A model generated the notes under the pieces. It ran no database searches. It saw only the letters and a list, made by a program, of their open reading frames with translations, and was not told the DNA's origin. The position numbers and the translations under genes are program-made. A DNA stretch of 64,000 nt from Linyphia triangularis (taxonomy: Eukaryota > Arthropoda > Arachnida > Araneae > Linyphiidae): assembly GCA_963978545.1 (NCBI GenBank), contig OZ021723.1:5028273-5092272 (forward strand). The letters are read 5' to 3'. Positions 47,201 through 62,200 of the stretch are shown here, piece by piece (position 1 is the stretch's first letter; each line of letters opens with the position of its first letter).

Positions 47201-50200
47201 TACCATGTTGTGATAAGCTTATATAAAATTGATGTATGTCGAAATTCAACATTTCTACAAAATTCAACGCATGTGTCAACCAATGCTTGACACATTTGCA
47301 CTTGAGATTATGAAGTTATTTTCAAGTTACCATAAATGCTGTTATAAATATTGTGAAATGCTAAATTTTCAAGTTGTTTTCATTTTTTAAATTTAATGTA
47401 AGCAACAAATTAGATTAATCCATTGTACATATTTAAAAAATGACCAGTATTAAAAATATAAAAAATTGTTGTAAAGTATTTTTTTTTTTTTTTTTTTTTT
47501 TTTTGTATTCTACTGCTTGAATATATCCTGTTTAAATCAAACTTTTCATATTAATAATAAAACAATATTTTAAACATGTCATTTCAATTATGTATATTTT
47601 TAATATATTTGATTTGCATTCCACAAAACATGAAACTTTTTCAGGCTCTTGTTGCTAAACAACAAGTAATATTGCAAACAAGACGTCCTAATCCTTACAG
47701 TCATATTCCACCTAAAGTCAATTCTGTATGTATTAAACAGTTGTTACATTACACATTCTAAAAATGTACATTTCACTTAATATGTACTATTTTTGTTTTC
47801 AACTAACCGCAAAATATTTATAGGTGTTAGAGATTTTTTTTTGCTAGATCAGCGAGCTTTGCTTGCAAGTAATTTCTCTCATAGGTTATACAATTGTTTA
47901 ATTGCCTAATAATTAAGATTATATTATTATTGCCTTTTTAAGATATATCATAGACAATTTCAATGCTTAAAATCAAGATTAAATTTTGATCTATTTATGA
48001 GTTAATAAAAAAGCATTTAAAAAAATGTCTACTTAAAGTGAAATACTTCTGTGATGACAGGAATAATTTAAAATTTGTTTACTTGAAAAATAATGATTGT
48101 TATAGTTTGTGTTTTGATAATTTTACTACTTTTTATTTATCTTAATATTCACATATTTTCTTTTTTAAAGTAACTTTTCTGCTGTTTCATTTTGATTCTG
48201 TCTTTGGTAATATTTAAAATATATAATTTTTACTATCTTTATGAAGGGAAATAACAGGTCTTTGGGTACTCCATATTTGCAGTCAATTAATCTGAGGGGA
48301 AGAAATGTGCAGAATATGTCTCGGTATGTTGTATTTCTTCTTTTTAGCTGTTTTGTTTGAAGAATTCAGTCATTGCAACTTAAAACAATTCAAAAGTATG
48401 AGATTTCAGAAGTGTGAATTTCCATTATACCCAGTAACAAAGAAAATATGAAACCTTTTATTTACAAATAAATTTATCATTCTGGAAATGTGTCAAAGAA
48501 GAAATTGCAACAAAATATAAATTTTAAAAATTCGTAAAACTAGACTTTATAATTTCATTATTTTGAAGAAAGTGGTTGTCATATCACAAATGATATCTCT
48601 CTCTCTTTTTTTTTTTTTTTCCTTTTTTTTTAAACATTTTGTGAAACAAATCATTTCGATTCTAACTTGTCATTAGTTTGCAAATTTATAATAAAAACCT
48701 TGTGATTCTTTATCATTACTTTACTACATTGGAGATATGTTTTTATTTTCTTATGAACAAAATAATTGTACCTTTATGAAACACACCTCAAATTTTTTAA
48801 TATTTTTTTTTTCCCTTAGAAAACCAGGTGGCACTCCTATACCACCTTATGCACTAAGCCTGTTGGAAGAAGCTAGATCTGAACTTTCCAATTTGTAAGA
48901 GTTTGAATTTAAAATGTTTTTGTAATCACATTATATTAAAAAATAAAACACTTCTAGGTAGGATAATAATATAACTCATGAAAACAGATTTTTTAAAAAT
49001 CCTTTATATGCATTGTCAATTTTTCTACTCATTAACACAGCACCGATATCACACATTTCTATCAGCAAAATGGGCAGCAAACTACGTTTCAAAATTTATT
49101 TATTGAAAATTGACGTAAATTTATGCACGATTATATCCAAATATCATTTATTTATTCTGATTAAAGTAAATTTAGTATTTATTTATTAAAAGAAAATTTG
49201 GCAACAGGAAAGTGTTTCAACAATGGTCAATTATATGCTAGCCAAATCGCGATCGGATGACGCCAAGTTGGTTTATGAAAGGAAGTTTATGATCTAATAA
49301 CTGACAGAGGCGTTTGGCAGAATAAAAGATTTAATATAAAAAGTCTTGCAAGTACTAAGAAAAATATATCGAAAACAAAAATGGCAGCAACTGCTAACTT
49401 GCAGAAAAGATTATTGGCACTACCACGGCCTGCCATGAAAATCCTCACAATATAACTAGAGTGATGGATAGAAGACACTTATATACCTACCTCTCCTGCT
49501 CATGGATACACTCCAGTGAGATGCGGTCGCGACTACGCATGCTCCGGGAGTACATCCATGAACATGAGAGGTATACCTCCGCGATTGGTCGCATACGTCA
49601 TCGTCGGGCGTACGACACTTTACGTCGGCGATGACGCAATACGACGAAACGGGAGGAAAAGAAAAACCAAGTGCTGTGCATGAGCAGGGCAAAAAAAAAA
49701 CCATTACAGAAAAAGGCTCAAAACCAGAAAACTACTGGGTACTTAAGGAAATAAACACTTTACCCTAACAATCGGCCCCCCTCATGCACACACTTGAAAT
49801 GCAAATATATTTCAAAAACATTCAAAAAATGCAAGAAAGATTTTATAATTCATGAATAATTCACAAAGATCTTCTTACAAAAACTGTTCAACTGATCCCT
49901 TGTAGCCGGTTTCGTAAAAAAGTCGGCTAAGTTATCTTTGCTACTAATATGCATTAAATTGAATTGCTTCTCAGAAACCAGTTTCCGTAGAAAATGATAT
50001 CGCACGTCTATGTGTTTAGTTCTGTGGTTTTCTACAGGGGAATGAGAAAAATCAATTGCTGCACAATTATCACAATAGACATTGCATTCGTTTATTTTTA
50101 AACCTAAAACTTTGCATTCTTTTAATATGTTATTAACCCAAACTACTTCTTTCGCGGCTTCAGTCAAAGAAATATATTCAGCTTCCATGGTAGATAAACT

Positions 50201-53200
50201 CACACATTTGTGTTTAAAAGTACGCCAAGAAACTGGTGCTGTATTAACCAACAGTAACATACCACCCATTGAAATCCTATCATCACGATTTGCTGCAAAA
50301 TCTGAATCTGAGAAGCATTCAATAGTTAAATTTTCAGCAGATGACAGGTTTAGCATATAGTTTCTGGTACTTTTAACGTATTCCAATAGTTTCAATAAAG
50401 CAGTCCAGTGTTTCATCCCTGGGTTTTCCTGGAACTGCGACTAAATATTTACCGCATAAGTTATATCAGGTCTGGTCCTATTTGCCAAAAATGCTAAGCA
50501 TCCTAATAGATTTCTAAATGGTAGACCCGTCATCTGCTGAGTTTCAACTTTGTTGGAGGGGCAATCCAATTTAGATAAAATTACACTTTTAGAAATAGGT
50601 AGAGATGCAATAGACATATTATACTCTGCAAAAAGTTTACAAATTTTATCAATGTACTGGCGTTGATGAATATAAACATTTCCAGTTTCTTCAAAAAATT
50701 CAACCCCTAAAAGTTTCTTAGTTTTACCTAGAATTTTTAAATCCAACTTTGAATTTAATAAATACACAATAAAGTCCATACGATCTTTTGAGATAGAAAA
50801 CACAATTATGTCATCTACGTAAATCAAGAGCAAAACATCATTTTCTTATAAATATGCACAATTACACCATGATAACCTTTTAAAATTTAGATCAATTAGT
50901 ATACCATCTAATTCGAAAAACCATTCACGGCTGCTCTGGTGAAGACCATAAAGCGCTTTCTTAAGTAAACACACGTAATCACTTTTATTATTTTCAATAT
51001 AACCTTTAGGTTGCGACATAAAAATATTTTGAGAAAGTGAAGCATATAAATAAGCACTTTTCACGTCCAACTGACAGTGATACCATCCGAACATGCACAC
51101 TAGAATAACGAAGAAGATTCTGATGATCGTGAAGTTAACAACCGGACTAAAAACTTCATCATACGATTCGCCCTTCCTCTGGTTGTACCCCTGAGCAACT
51201 AAACGAGCTTTAAACCTAACGGTTTCCCCCTTTTCGTTTTCCTTTGCGGTGTAAACCCAACGACAACCTAACACTTTTTCCTTTTTAGGATGTGGTACTA
51301 ATTCCCAAACATTTCTTTCTTTTATAATTTGGATTTCATTATCCATGGCTTTCTGCCAATCCTTACTTTGGGGTGACTTTATAGCTTCATTATAGTTTTT
51401 AGGGACTTTAAACTCAATAAGATTTGCTTCGGGTAACTTCGGTTGACAAGTTTGTTGTTCCGTAACTTTACCAGAAAAAGTGTCTTTACCACTGAAGCAA
51501 AATAAATCCTTATCAAATATTATATTATGAGAGTTGCAATAATTATCGATATCCCTATGAGATCTAAATCTTGTGTTTGTACCTTCGATATTATAATAAA
51601 TATCAACCCTTGATCCGTCTTTACGCGGAACAGCTTTCCTTATCCAATTAATATCTAAACAGGGTATTAAATTCTGAGGAACTTCATTTTGTTCTTCCTT
51701 TTCTACTACAGGAAATACCTGAAAATCATTTTCACTTTTACAATCGGAAACTGCGTCCTCCGAATCAGAATCATCATAAAATTTAAAATGAGCCAATTTA
51801 TCTCCACTAGGGTCCAGGACGACTTCCGCTGCCTTTACTTTTTCATTGAAACGCACATTAATAGTTTCGATTATCCTCATTTCATCGGGTAGCCATAACC
51901 GATATCCCCTTGTCTTTTGTGCATAACCTACCATTATACCTAATTCGGCTCGCATTTCTAACTTAGTTCTTTTCTGCTTTGGAGTGCCAATGTAGGCAAT
52001 ACAACCAAATACTTTCAAATGCTTTACAGAGGGTTTAAAACCACTGTAGAGCTCTAAAGGCGTTTTATCTTTAGTTTTATGACATATCCTGTTCCACACA
52101 TATGTGTAACAAACTACAGCTTCTGCCCAAAATTTGTCATTTAACCCACTAGATTTTAACATGGCTTTTACCCCATCCAACACCGTTAAATTGTAACGCT
52201 CACTTATACCATTTTGTTCTGGACAATATACGTTTGTTCGTTCATGGCGAATACCTTGATCTTCAAAAAAATTAGTAAATTCATTGTGACAGAACTCTAA
52301 ACCGTTGTCCGTGCGTACGCTTATAATTTTAGTGTTCAAAACACGCTCAGCCCGTTTCTGAAAACGAATAAAACTTTCATAAACTTGGGACTTCAATTTT
52401 AAAGGAAAAACCGTCACTTTTCTAGAATAATCATCGGTAATAGTTAAAAAATATTTATTTCCACCATGCGACTCTACGGGAAGCGGACCGCAGACGTCCA
52501 TGTGTAACAATTCGAGGGGTTTTGTTGATCTTACTTTTTCAATAGGTTTAAAAGAAACCCTTTTGGACTTTGCCAACTTGCAGGCAATACAATCCTCATC
52601 AGACTGGCTTAACTCTGGGAGACCTTTCACACTAGAGTTTTTACTAGTATGCATTAAATAGTTAAAGTTAGCATGACAAAAACGTAAATGCCAAATTTGA
52701 AAATCTTTTTCGGTTGTAGAAACCGAATCTTTAGTTTTAGTTGCATTTTTAAGATTTTTCTTGCCTTTTGCTACTTGGGAATTACAATTTTCAATACAGC
52801 TTAAGTTGTGTTCTACTTTAACGTTACTATCTATCAAGTCGTATTTTGGTCGGAATATGAATAACCCATCTTTTCTCCTGGCGAAAAACAATCTTTCCCA
52901 ATCCGGTGTGTAGACCCAAATTTTCCCATTTGTACCAACAAAATGAGCACCAAATTCTTCTATTAAAGAACCAGAAAGAAGATTTCTTCTTAACATGGGG
53001 CAATAAAATACATCATGAATTTTAATATCGTTCCTATAACCATTTATAGTTACATGAAATTCTATATCCCCAATACCTTCTATTTGACTTTCAACTCCGC
53101 CAACTGCCATGGTCATTATACTATTATCAGTTTCTTTAAAATTAACAAATAAGTCCTTGTTATTGCAAAAATGGGCAGTTGCACCTGTGTCAATTATCCA

Positions 53201-56200
53201 GGAAAATTTATCTACTTTATCCTTTACATTACTAAGCAACACTTCTACGTTTGAATCATGCAATTCCTTATTACTTTTTAAGTTACTTTTACTTCTAATA
53301 CAACATGATACATTTTTACCTTTAGTATTACTGGTCTTAGGACATTTAGCAACGATAGTTTTACAATTTAATTTTAAGTGCCCAAGTTTGCCACATTTAA
53401 AGCAAGGGCCTATACTATCATGTTTAATATTTGACACATTTTTACCTTTAGAAAATCTATTAAAACTTTTACTTTTTGAATAACCCGTGTCAAAAGCACT
53501 ATTGGCATTATCGATTTGCAATTTCTCACTGTCCTTGACAACCTGTTTTAACCTGTTTTCTTCCAATATCAGTTCTGCTTCGATATTTTTAAAAGTAAAT
53601 TTGCTTTCCTCCCACCTATAAATGATTTGGACTATACCTTGATATTCCGGCGGTAAGTAGCGAATTAGCTGGAAACCTTGATATAAGTCCTCTAAAGGGT
53701 GGCCGGCGTCTTGTAGTCGTTTCACAATGTTCTTGAGTCTTGCACAATATAATCCTAATGATTCTGTCTGACTGTTGAATCTTGAGTTGAAGAACTCATC
53801 TAGTAGACTAACTACTCTGGCTTTCGAAACTGGTTCGAAATAATCTTTAAGTATTTTCCAAGCAGCCGGTCCTTCAGTTTCAGCAGCGATAAGCTGTCGG
53901 ATGTCGGGACTCGTAGCGTAGTACAACGTCGTGAAGCTCCTGTCTTTGCGGAGATTGTAGTCTTGCACTTCCTTCTTGGTTGCCGTGGTTTCCAGTTTGG
54001 CCTCGGTACCCTCGATGAAGCTCCAAATTCCTCTATCCATGAGGAGGATTCTAATGTCGTTCTTCCATGTATGCCAGTTTTCTGATGTAAGGTATGGAAC
54101 TTGGCGTTCCACATCGTTCATTCTATCCATGTTAAAGATGACTGGATACGATACGGGCGGCCCCCGTCTCAGCTTTCAAAAATGGAACTCCGGAATGTAA
54201 CGCAATTGAGCGAACACGTTTAGTTTTTTTCCGGAACCAGAATTTTGAACTTGTACTTGCTAGTAAAGTAATTTCAGAACACGTCGCCAATGCTCAAGTA
54301 AACTTCCTTTGGGCTCACAGTACTGGCCCATAACCTTGAAAGGAAGTTTATGATCTAATAACTGACAGAGGCGTTTGGCAGAATAAAAGATTTAATATAA
54401 AAAGTCTTGCAAGTACTAAGAAAAATATATCGAAAACAAAAATGGCAGCAACTGCTAACTTGCAGAAAAGATTATTGGCACTACCACGGCCTGCCATGAA
54501 AATCCTCACAATATAACTAGAGTGATGGATAGAAGACACTTATATACCTACCTCTCCTGCTCATGGATACACTCCAGTGAGATGCGGTCGCGACTACGCA
54601 TGCTCCGGGAGTACATCCATGAACATGAGAGGTATACCTCCGCGATTGGTCGCATACGTCATCGTCGGGCGTACGACACTTTACGTCGGCGATGACGCAA
54701 TACGACGAAACGGGAGGAAAAGAAAAACCAAGTGCTGTGCATGAGCAGGGCAAAAAAAAAACCATTACAAAAAAAGGCTCAAAACCAGAAAACTACTGGG
54801 TACTTAAGGAAATAAACACTTTACCCTAACAGTTTATTAGTACTCCGTAAAAGCGACCTTTTAGTGACGGTAACAGCCCCCAAAATTTGAGAGAATGCAT
54901 TATCATTGAACCTATCTGACAAGTTTCAGACCGATTGGATGACAGCAAGGCAGTTAATTAGGCCTCCACAGGTTCCACTCTCATCGACAAACAAACACAC
55001 AAAATTGAAGTTAATATAAAGAATTTTTAAAAAAAGTGTTTCAAAGTGTAATTTTCTTTAACCTCCTATCCCAAAACATTTGACAATATGTTTCATACTG
55101 AACAACTATAAACTTTGAACTATAAATTGTATGTGGTGTAATTATATTAATTTGTAAAATTAATTATCTTGGTATATTATGTAATATATGCAATTTTTTT
55201 ATTCCTATATTGTATTCTACAAATCCTGTATCTTCTATCATGTTATTAATGAATTTCTGTATTTCCTGTTATGTATGCAAGTTCTATTTCTATTTAAGTG
55301 CATATATATATTTTTACTCGACCAACCCTGTTGGGCCTTAAGACTGTTGTTGGTCTTAAAATTTTTATTTTTATTACATCCTTTTTTCTTTTATTTTAGG
55401 AAAATATTGGTCACCAATCAAAGAAATGAAATTGAGATGTATCAGCAAGAAAATGAACTCCTTAAACAAAATGTATGTGCATTTTTTTTTATTTGGTCTC
55501 TATCTAATGCTACTGAAAAAAATTCTGTCATTTAAAAATAATTGTTAAGCTTATCTTAAATCTTATGAACACTTGATCTCAGTTAGGCATTTAAAAACTT
55601 TCCTAATGTTTTTGACTTTGCATATTTTTAATTTAATATCCACTTATTTACAGATGAGAATGAGAGAGATAGAATTCGATGAAGAATTGAATACATTGAA
55701 ATCTCAACTAACCCAACGACAAAGGTGCTTTAGTTTTTTTAAACACAATTATGCCTAAATATTGTGCATTAATTAACAATATCATATATTTAAAGTACAC
55801 TCCAGGAAGTTTGGCTTTTAGAGGAAAACTCAAATTTGCAATAAATTCATTTGATTTATATTCTGCCTCCATTATAAAAGTTTTACTACTTTTAAAGTTT
55901 TTATCAATTTAATGTTCTAAGGAAAATGTATTTGTTAACATCAAAACTAAAAATATATAATAAAAAAAATAGTACTGTTTTCCACTACAGGACACACATA
56001 TTTTGCAACTACCAATCATTTTAGAATCTGTATTGTGTGGCGCAGTTTGGCCCTTGTGTTGCCCTGGCACCTAATAAATCTGAAAACAACCGACCAAACA
56101 AAATCTGTATTGTGAATAGTAAGATCTTAGATTTTAATAATATTAACCTTCCTACTGTGACAAATTTCTATAACCAGTATTATTCACAAAAATAATTTCT

Positions 56201-59200
56201 TAATAAAAAATGATGTACTTAGATTAAATGAATACTTTTTATTGAAAGAACAATGTTTATTTCATCTCTAATGAATACAATTTCTGCAACTGCATTTTAT
56301 CTTTTTATAAAAGTAAAATCCCACATCATGTTACAATTTTGTTGTAACTGCTTTTTTAGAAAAACTGAGTTTTATTTACCGGAGACTTATTTTAAAGAAA
56401 GAGCATTTTTACTCTTCTATTTTATGCAATTTCATTTTAATGAATTCCCTTTTTCTTCAATGTTCAAGTAATCTGAAAAATTGTTTATTAAATTTGATAA
56501 GTTTTTTAAATTGTAATTTTGAATCAATTTATTTCAATTAAATTTTATTAATATATATTTTAATTATATTTATTTTCAGGCAACATGTTCAAGAAAACTT
56601 AGATTTGATACGACTGCATCGGGAAGTAAAGCAGAAAAATTCAAAAATATTAAGTATGCAGGCTCAATACAATGAAATGGAAGAGGTAATTTAAATTAAT
56701 AGTATTACTTACTAGTATTTCTAATTCAATACTTATTTAGAAAAATCCAGAACATATATTCTCTGTTATTGAACATCTTCATTCCCTTGCATTTAAAAGC
56801 TTAATTTATTTATTATATTTTATTAAGCACACATACTTTTTGTATGATTTCTTTGTGCGAGAAAAATGCAAATGTAGTTTATCTATTATTGTATTAGTTT
56901 GTTGTTGTATAAAAATTATTTCAATAATAAAATTAATTAAATGATTTATTACAATATTAATAAGTATTTTGATAAAGCATAATAATTAATAAATAAATAT
57001 TTTAATAAATAATAATTAATAAATAAATATTTTAATAAATAATAATTAATAAATAAATATTTTAATAAATAATAATTATCAATGAATATTTTAATAAATA
57101 ATAATTAATACATATTTTAATAATTAATAAATATATATTTTAATAAATATTTTAATAAACAATAATAATTAATAGTTTGAGGAAATAGTATTATTACTTT
57201 TAATAAATTTTAATTATTATTAATATTTATTATTTTTTAATAAAAACTTTAATTAAATTTTTGAAACTGTAGCAAATTTTTAAATATATTTTTTTAAAGT
57301 AATCCTAATATAAATGATCGCTTGTAACATAAAAAATTTTTATTGTCCTCATACATGTCATTTGAACCTGGCAGTAACTAATTTGCATTACTATTAAATC
57401 CTTCTTGAGTTAAGCCAGGTGCATTTACAGAGCAATTTCACATTAATAATCTTTCGCTTTTTAGAAAATGAAAATGCTGAAACTGAATCACGACCATTTA
57501 GTAAAGGACATGGATGAGATATCCCTGCATTTTAAAAATGAACAAAAGAAAAACTTGGAGCTTCTTGGAGAGTTACAGAAAGCCGAAATTACTCTTTCAG
57601 CATCTTCAGAGGTAGTTTATTAATGCCTAATATTCTGTGGTTTATCATTTTGACAATATCATAGCCTTGAGAAACTTAGCAAAAGCAAATTAAATTAAAA
57701 TAGTTTTTTTTTTTTTTTTTTATTATTAGTTTTTTTTTTTTTTATTGTACTTAAAACTATTAGTGTAACACTACTATACTGTAAAATTTATAAATATTGT
57801 GATTGGTTTTACTATACAAATAAGGTACATTTTATATATAATTAAAGACTAGTTAACTGTCCATTATTAAAATAAAATTTTACTTGATTTGAGATCATTT
57901 TATTCCTGGTAATGAACTGACATTATAGGCATGGTTGGAGTACTCTTTTTCTAAATATTTTTTCTATGTGGTTATAGTTTCACAAATAAATTATTTTGCC
58001 CCTCATTTTAATTTGTAAGATTACTTGGTGACTACTGCTTGTTTTATGCTTATTTATGAATGTTACTTTTAGATTTTAATAATCAAGAACTTAAGAAAAT
58101 ATCAGTTTTAAAATATTTATATAAGTTTAGACTTGTATTTTGGTATTTCTTTTTTAATGTGTATAATTTATTCATTTTAAAGTCAAGCAAAGTTTTGTAT
58201 TTTAAATTATTGGAATCAATAATTCTACTAATATTTATTTTTTCCAATAGCTTCAAGATAAAATAAAATCATTGTTGAAAGAAAATGATGTTTTAAGAGA
58301 AACAAATGACAAATTAATAAAAAGGTATAGTTATTGTAATTAAAGGAGTTTCTTTTTCTTATATGGTTATTGCTCCTCAATTCCGCTATCCTATTTCTAA
58401 TTTTAACTTCAGGGATCGCATTGGCCCTAAATTTCCTAATATTCCTTAAATTTTTGTGTCTCCCTAAAATTGCTAAAATTACACTTATATTTTTCGATAA
58501 TTCCTAAAAAAAATTAAACCCGCAAAAAAAAAATCTGATATTCCTCCAGATAAGAAAAGTGGATTTAATAACAGAGTTCCCATGGTCTATGAAAGTAATT
58601 AAAAGTGCTTAATTTTTTAAAACTTATTTTCAAGTCCTTGAAAATGCCTAGAGGTGCTTAAAAGTCCTTAATTTTAGTGGATGTTGTATACCCAACTGCA
58701 AAATTTATAAAACTACAACTCAGACTTACTCTCCACACATGAGCACCTCTTATCTGCACTGTATCAGAATTCTCTGACATATTTGTATTACTTATGCACA
58801 ACTTGTACCTTTTTTGGTAGAATATACTTTATTAAAAATTTATCTATAGACATGATGCCTGAAAACCAATTTTCAAAGGTCCTTAAAAACATTAATTAGG
58901 TCCTTAAAAGTCATTGAAAAGTTATTGATTTTCATTCTTTGACTTGAGTGGGAACCCTGACTAAAATTTGCATGTTTGTCAAAATGGTATAATTGTTTAA
59001 TTATATAACTGTTATTTTGCTAAAGAGTTGTTTGACATACAATTTGTTTTATATTGACAGTTTTTTGACAGTATTGAAACAAGATTTGGAGGGAATATGT
59101 CTGTGTTAGGAGGCTATGCCAGGTTCAAAAGAAATATCCCTAAATGTTTTTGAATTATCCCTAAATGTTTTTTAATTATCCCTAAATGTTTTGAATCATC

Positions 59201-62200
59201 CCTAAAATTCCTTCTTAATTTTTTTGGAAAACTCACTGCACCCCCTGTAACTTGTTTCATTTGGGGTTAAAATCTATTATAAAATGTGTAAATACATGTC
59301 CCTATTTTAAATTGTTCTTGATGTTTTCATGAACAAAGAAGAACAATAATGTGCTATTCTACCAGTTGAAGATCATTTTTAAATTCACCTCCATTTAATT
59401 GAAATATATCTTTTAGATTTTACATATAGTTAAAATAAATATTTTTAGCCTAAATTCTTGTTATATTTCTAATGACTACCTTGTTTTTGTAGTAAAATTT
59501 TCAATAACCTGATAAAAGTATTTGTGATATTGATTGTAGAACCTTCAATTTTAATAGCATAGTTCAATTCCTTGGTATTTCAGTGCTCTTGGTGTTGAAA
59601 AAGAAAAATCCTATAATCAACTGGAACAAGTTTTTAAAGAAAGAATTCATAATTTGGAAACTTCCTTGGAAATGCAAATGAAATCTAAAGCCTCTTTAGA
59701 AGAACAATTGGTTAGAGAAAAGGGTGATTTGATTTTTATTGTATTTTAAATTCTTTTTTATTTGTAGAAAGAAATCCTATTTCTGATTTTTAGCTTTTAG
59801 AGCTTAAATAATATAGCATTGTGTTTAAAAAAAAAAAATGCTGTTGAAGAGTAGAATGAAAATACGAACATTAAAATTTTACTTGCACTTTTTGATACTG
59901 ATATAAATGTATATGGAAAAAATTAAGGAAAAGTGATGAAGAGAAAAAGTTATTTGCTGACTGATTTAATTTTAGGTGAGTTAATATCCAAAGACGAAGC
60001 TTGCAACATGTTAAAAGCACAAATGACCCAGATGAAATCCCATATTGAAGAATTAGAAATAAAACTAAACTTTCTAAAGTCGGTAAGCCTATGTTTAACT
60101 AATGATTCTGTGAATGTGCTGCTGTCTAATTTAAATTGATTTCTTCAATATATCTTTATACTTTTGTCACCTGTAGACATAAACTTTAATTTTATGTATA
60201 TTTTGATTCAGTTTTAAAAAAAAAACTATAAAACGTAAAGTAACTGATTAAACATATATTTTGCAATCCAATGTACTTGCATCATCTAAGATTGTATATT
60301 TATGAAATATAGTTTTGGTTAGAAAAAACAATTGTACAAAACCATCTTACATGTAGATATAATTAAAATAAGTATAATGGAAGTCAAAGCATTACATAAA
60401 CAAACAAAAAGGTTCAACAGAATCAGGACTCCCTGATGAGGGACCGGTCAAAGCCTCTCTCCCTCCCTTTTTTTTTTTTTTTTTTAAGATTTTATTTCCA
60501 TCATCGTTTTTGTTGTAATAGCTAAATTTATATTATTCTGATTCTTATACTTCTTGTAGTCATTAAGTTATGGTGCTATCTATATATAAAAGTATCTTTT
60601 TTGATATTGCAGTACTTTTCTTGGATTGTGACCAGCTTACATGAAAAAGCAAATATTACTGTAATGCAGATTTGTTTTTTAACTACTTTGTTTAAAGACA
60701 CTTTACAAATGCCTTCGAGTTTATGGTGTTGAAAATTTATGTTTCGCCATCAGGTTTGTACTCGGTGGCATTGATTAAGAAGGAGCTACTCTTTCCACTT
60801 TTTGAACTTGTGTTTTTTATTGTGATAGACTTATTTTAATAACTTTTTGACATCCACTCCCTGCCAGTGCTTAAATGTACTTGTTGATACGTGAAGGAAT
60901 TAAAAATGGACACCAATCATTTATTTTCATATAGGGCAATAAATTGAATGATAATTTAAATAATAAGTAGTTAGTTATGGTAAATTTAAAAAAGTTATAA
61001 CATAAAAAATTATAACAAAATTACCTTCAATTACTTCAGACTTCAATGAAAAAAATGTGGGAAATGAGCTCATAATATTATTATTTACATGTTTAAAAAC
61101 ACAACCAAATTCAGTAGATAATCCAACACACCTATTTTTCAAAGTGAATAAACGCTTGGATAGTCCCATTCTCAAAAGTATCTTGTCAGATATATCTTCA
61201 TTACAAAAATTGCTCTGGCCTGATTCCTCTACCCATGTAAACAGAACTCAATGTGTTTGGAAATAGTAAGAGCGCAAGATAGCTTTATCCCTTCAACTCA
61301 TCCCGTTTTAATCCACCAGGGTAATCCCAGCTTAACTCTCAAATAATAAATATATGGAATTGTTACCCTTAGACAATAGATTCATGGGCAATGATGATAG
61401 CAATTATGCCATGTATATTTTCTTCAGTCCAAACAAATTTGCCTGATGGCTGTGTGTTTAGCACTCTGGCCTCTCATGCCAAAGATGATGAGTTCCAATC
61501 CTGGATCAAGCATAAATGTTCATTGTGGTTCGGAATCCACATTCAGCTGTAGATCCCGGCCTAATTAGCCATCATTGGGCATAAAAATAGATTGTTGAGC
61601 ATATAAACGAACCAACCGTCAGTCCAAGAAATTCTGAAGATGCTCTTAAATTCACTATTTAGTTTTCCTATTGTATAAACTGTAACTTTTGGTTTTTATT
61701 TCAAATTAATTTCTTAAAAAGCATTTAGTTACTGGTTTCCCAGCTAGAATTTTAAATATTGGATCAGTTTAATTTTTATTGAAGCTATTTTTTTTTTTTT
61801 TTCTGAAATTGTATTATGTTGTGTGGAATATAAAATGAAAGCTATTGATAGTCTTGCATTTTAAAAGAAAAATACTATATAAAAGAATCTATAACTGTTT
61901 CAAAGAAATATTTTAATAGATCTTATTATCTTCGATCTAGAGCAACGTTAGCCACTATGTGGCCTGCAGATCGGATTTGGGCCATGACAGATTTTTCTGT
62001 GGCCCGCCGGCCTCATGGAAAAAAAATCAAGCTTCATGCTATGGACATGTAATGCTATGGACATGTTAACTATGTAGAACAGAGTTTTCCACAATGTGCC
62101 CTAAGAAACTATATGAAGAAAGTTTCAGCAAGATGGTTTTCATCCAAAACAAATAAAAAATAACTTAACTGAATCTCATTTGGACAATTTATTAAGACTG

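Larger units (their letters stand above)
49271..54836 (-). mobile_element. Ty1/copia LTR retrotransposon, nearly intact, in RPGRIP1L intron 7
   Basis: Two 495-bp LTRs (49276-49770 and 54337-54831) flank one long minus-strand gag-pol frame. The 5-bp target duplication GTTTA is perfect (49271-49275 and 54832-54836). The LTRs differ at a single base (G at 49709, A at 54770), so insertion is recent. Primer-binding and polypurine sites are present. The polyprotein frame 54130-49850 is broken only by two in-frame stops. It is antisense to the host gene. Confidence 0.97.

Noticed and set aside
49456..49704. 82-residue frame found twice (also 54517-54765)
   Set aside because: It lies in the copia LTRs; duplication reflects the two LTRs, and no known LTR-encoded protein matches.
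53109..53483. 124-residue plus-strand frame
   Set aside because: Antisense shadow of the copia gag-pol frame.
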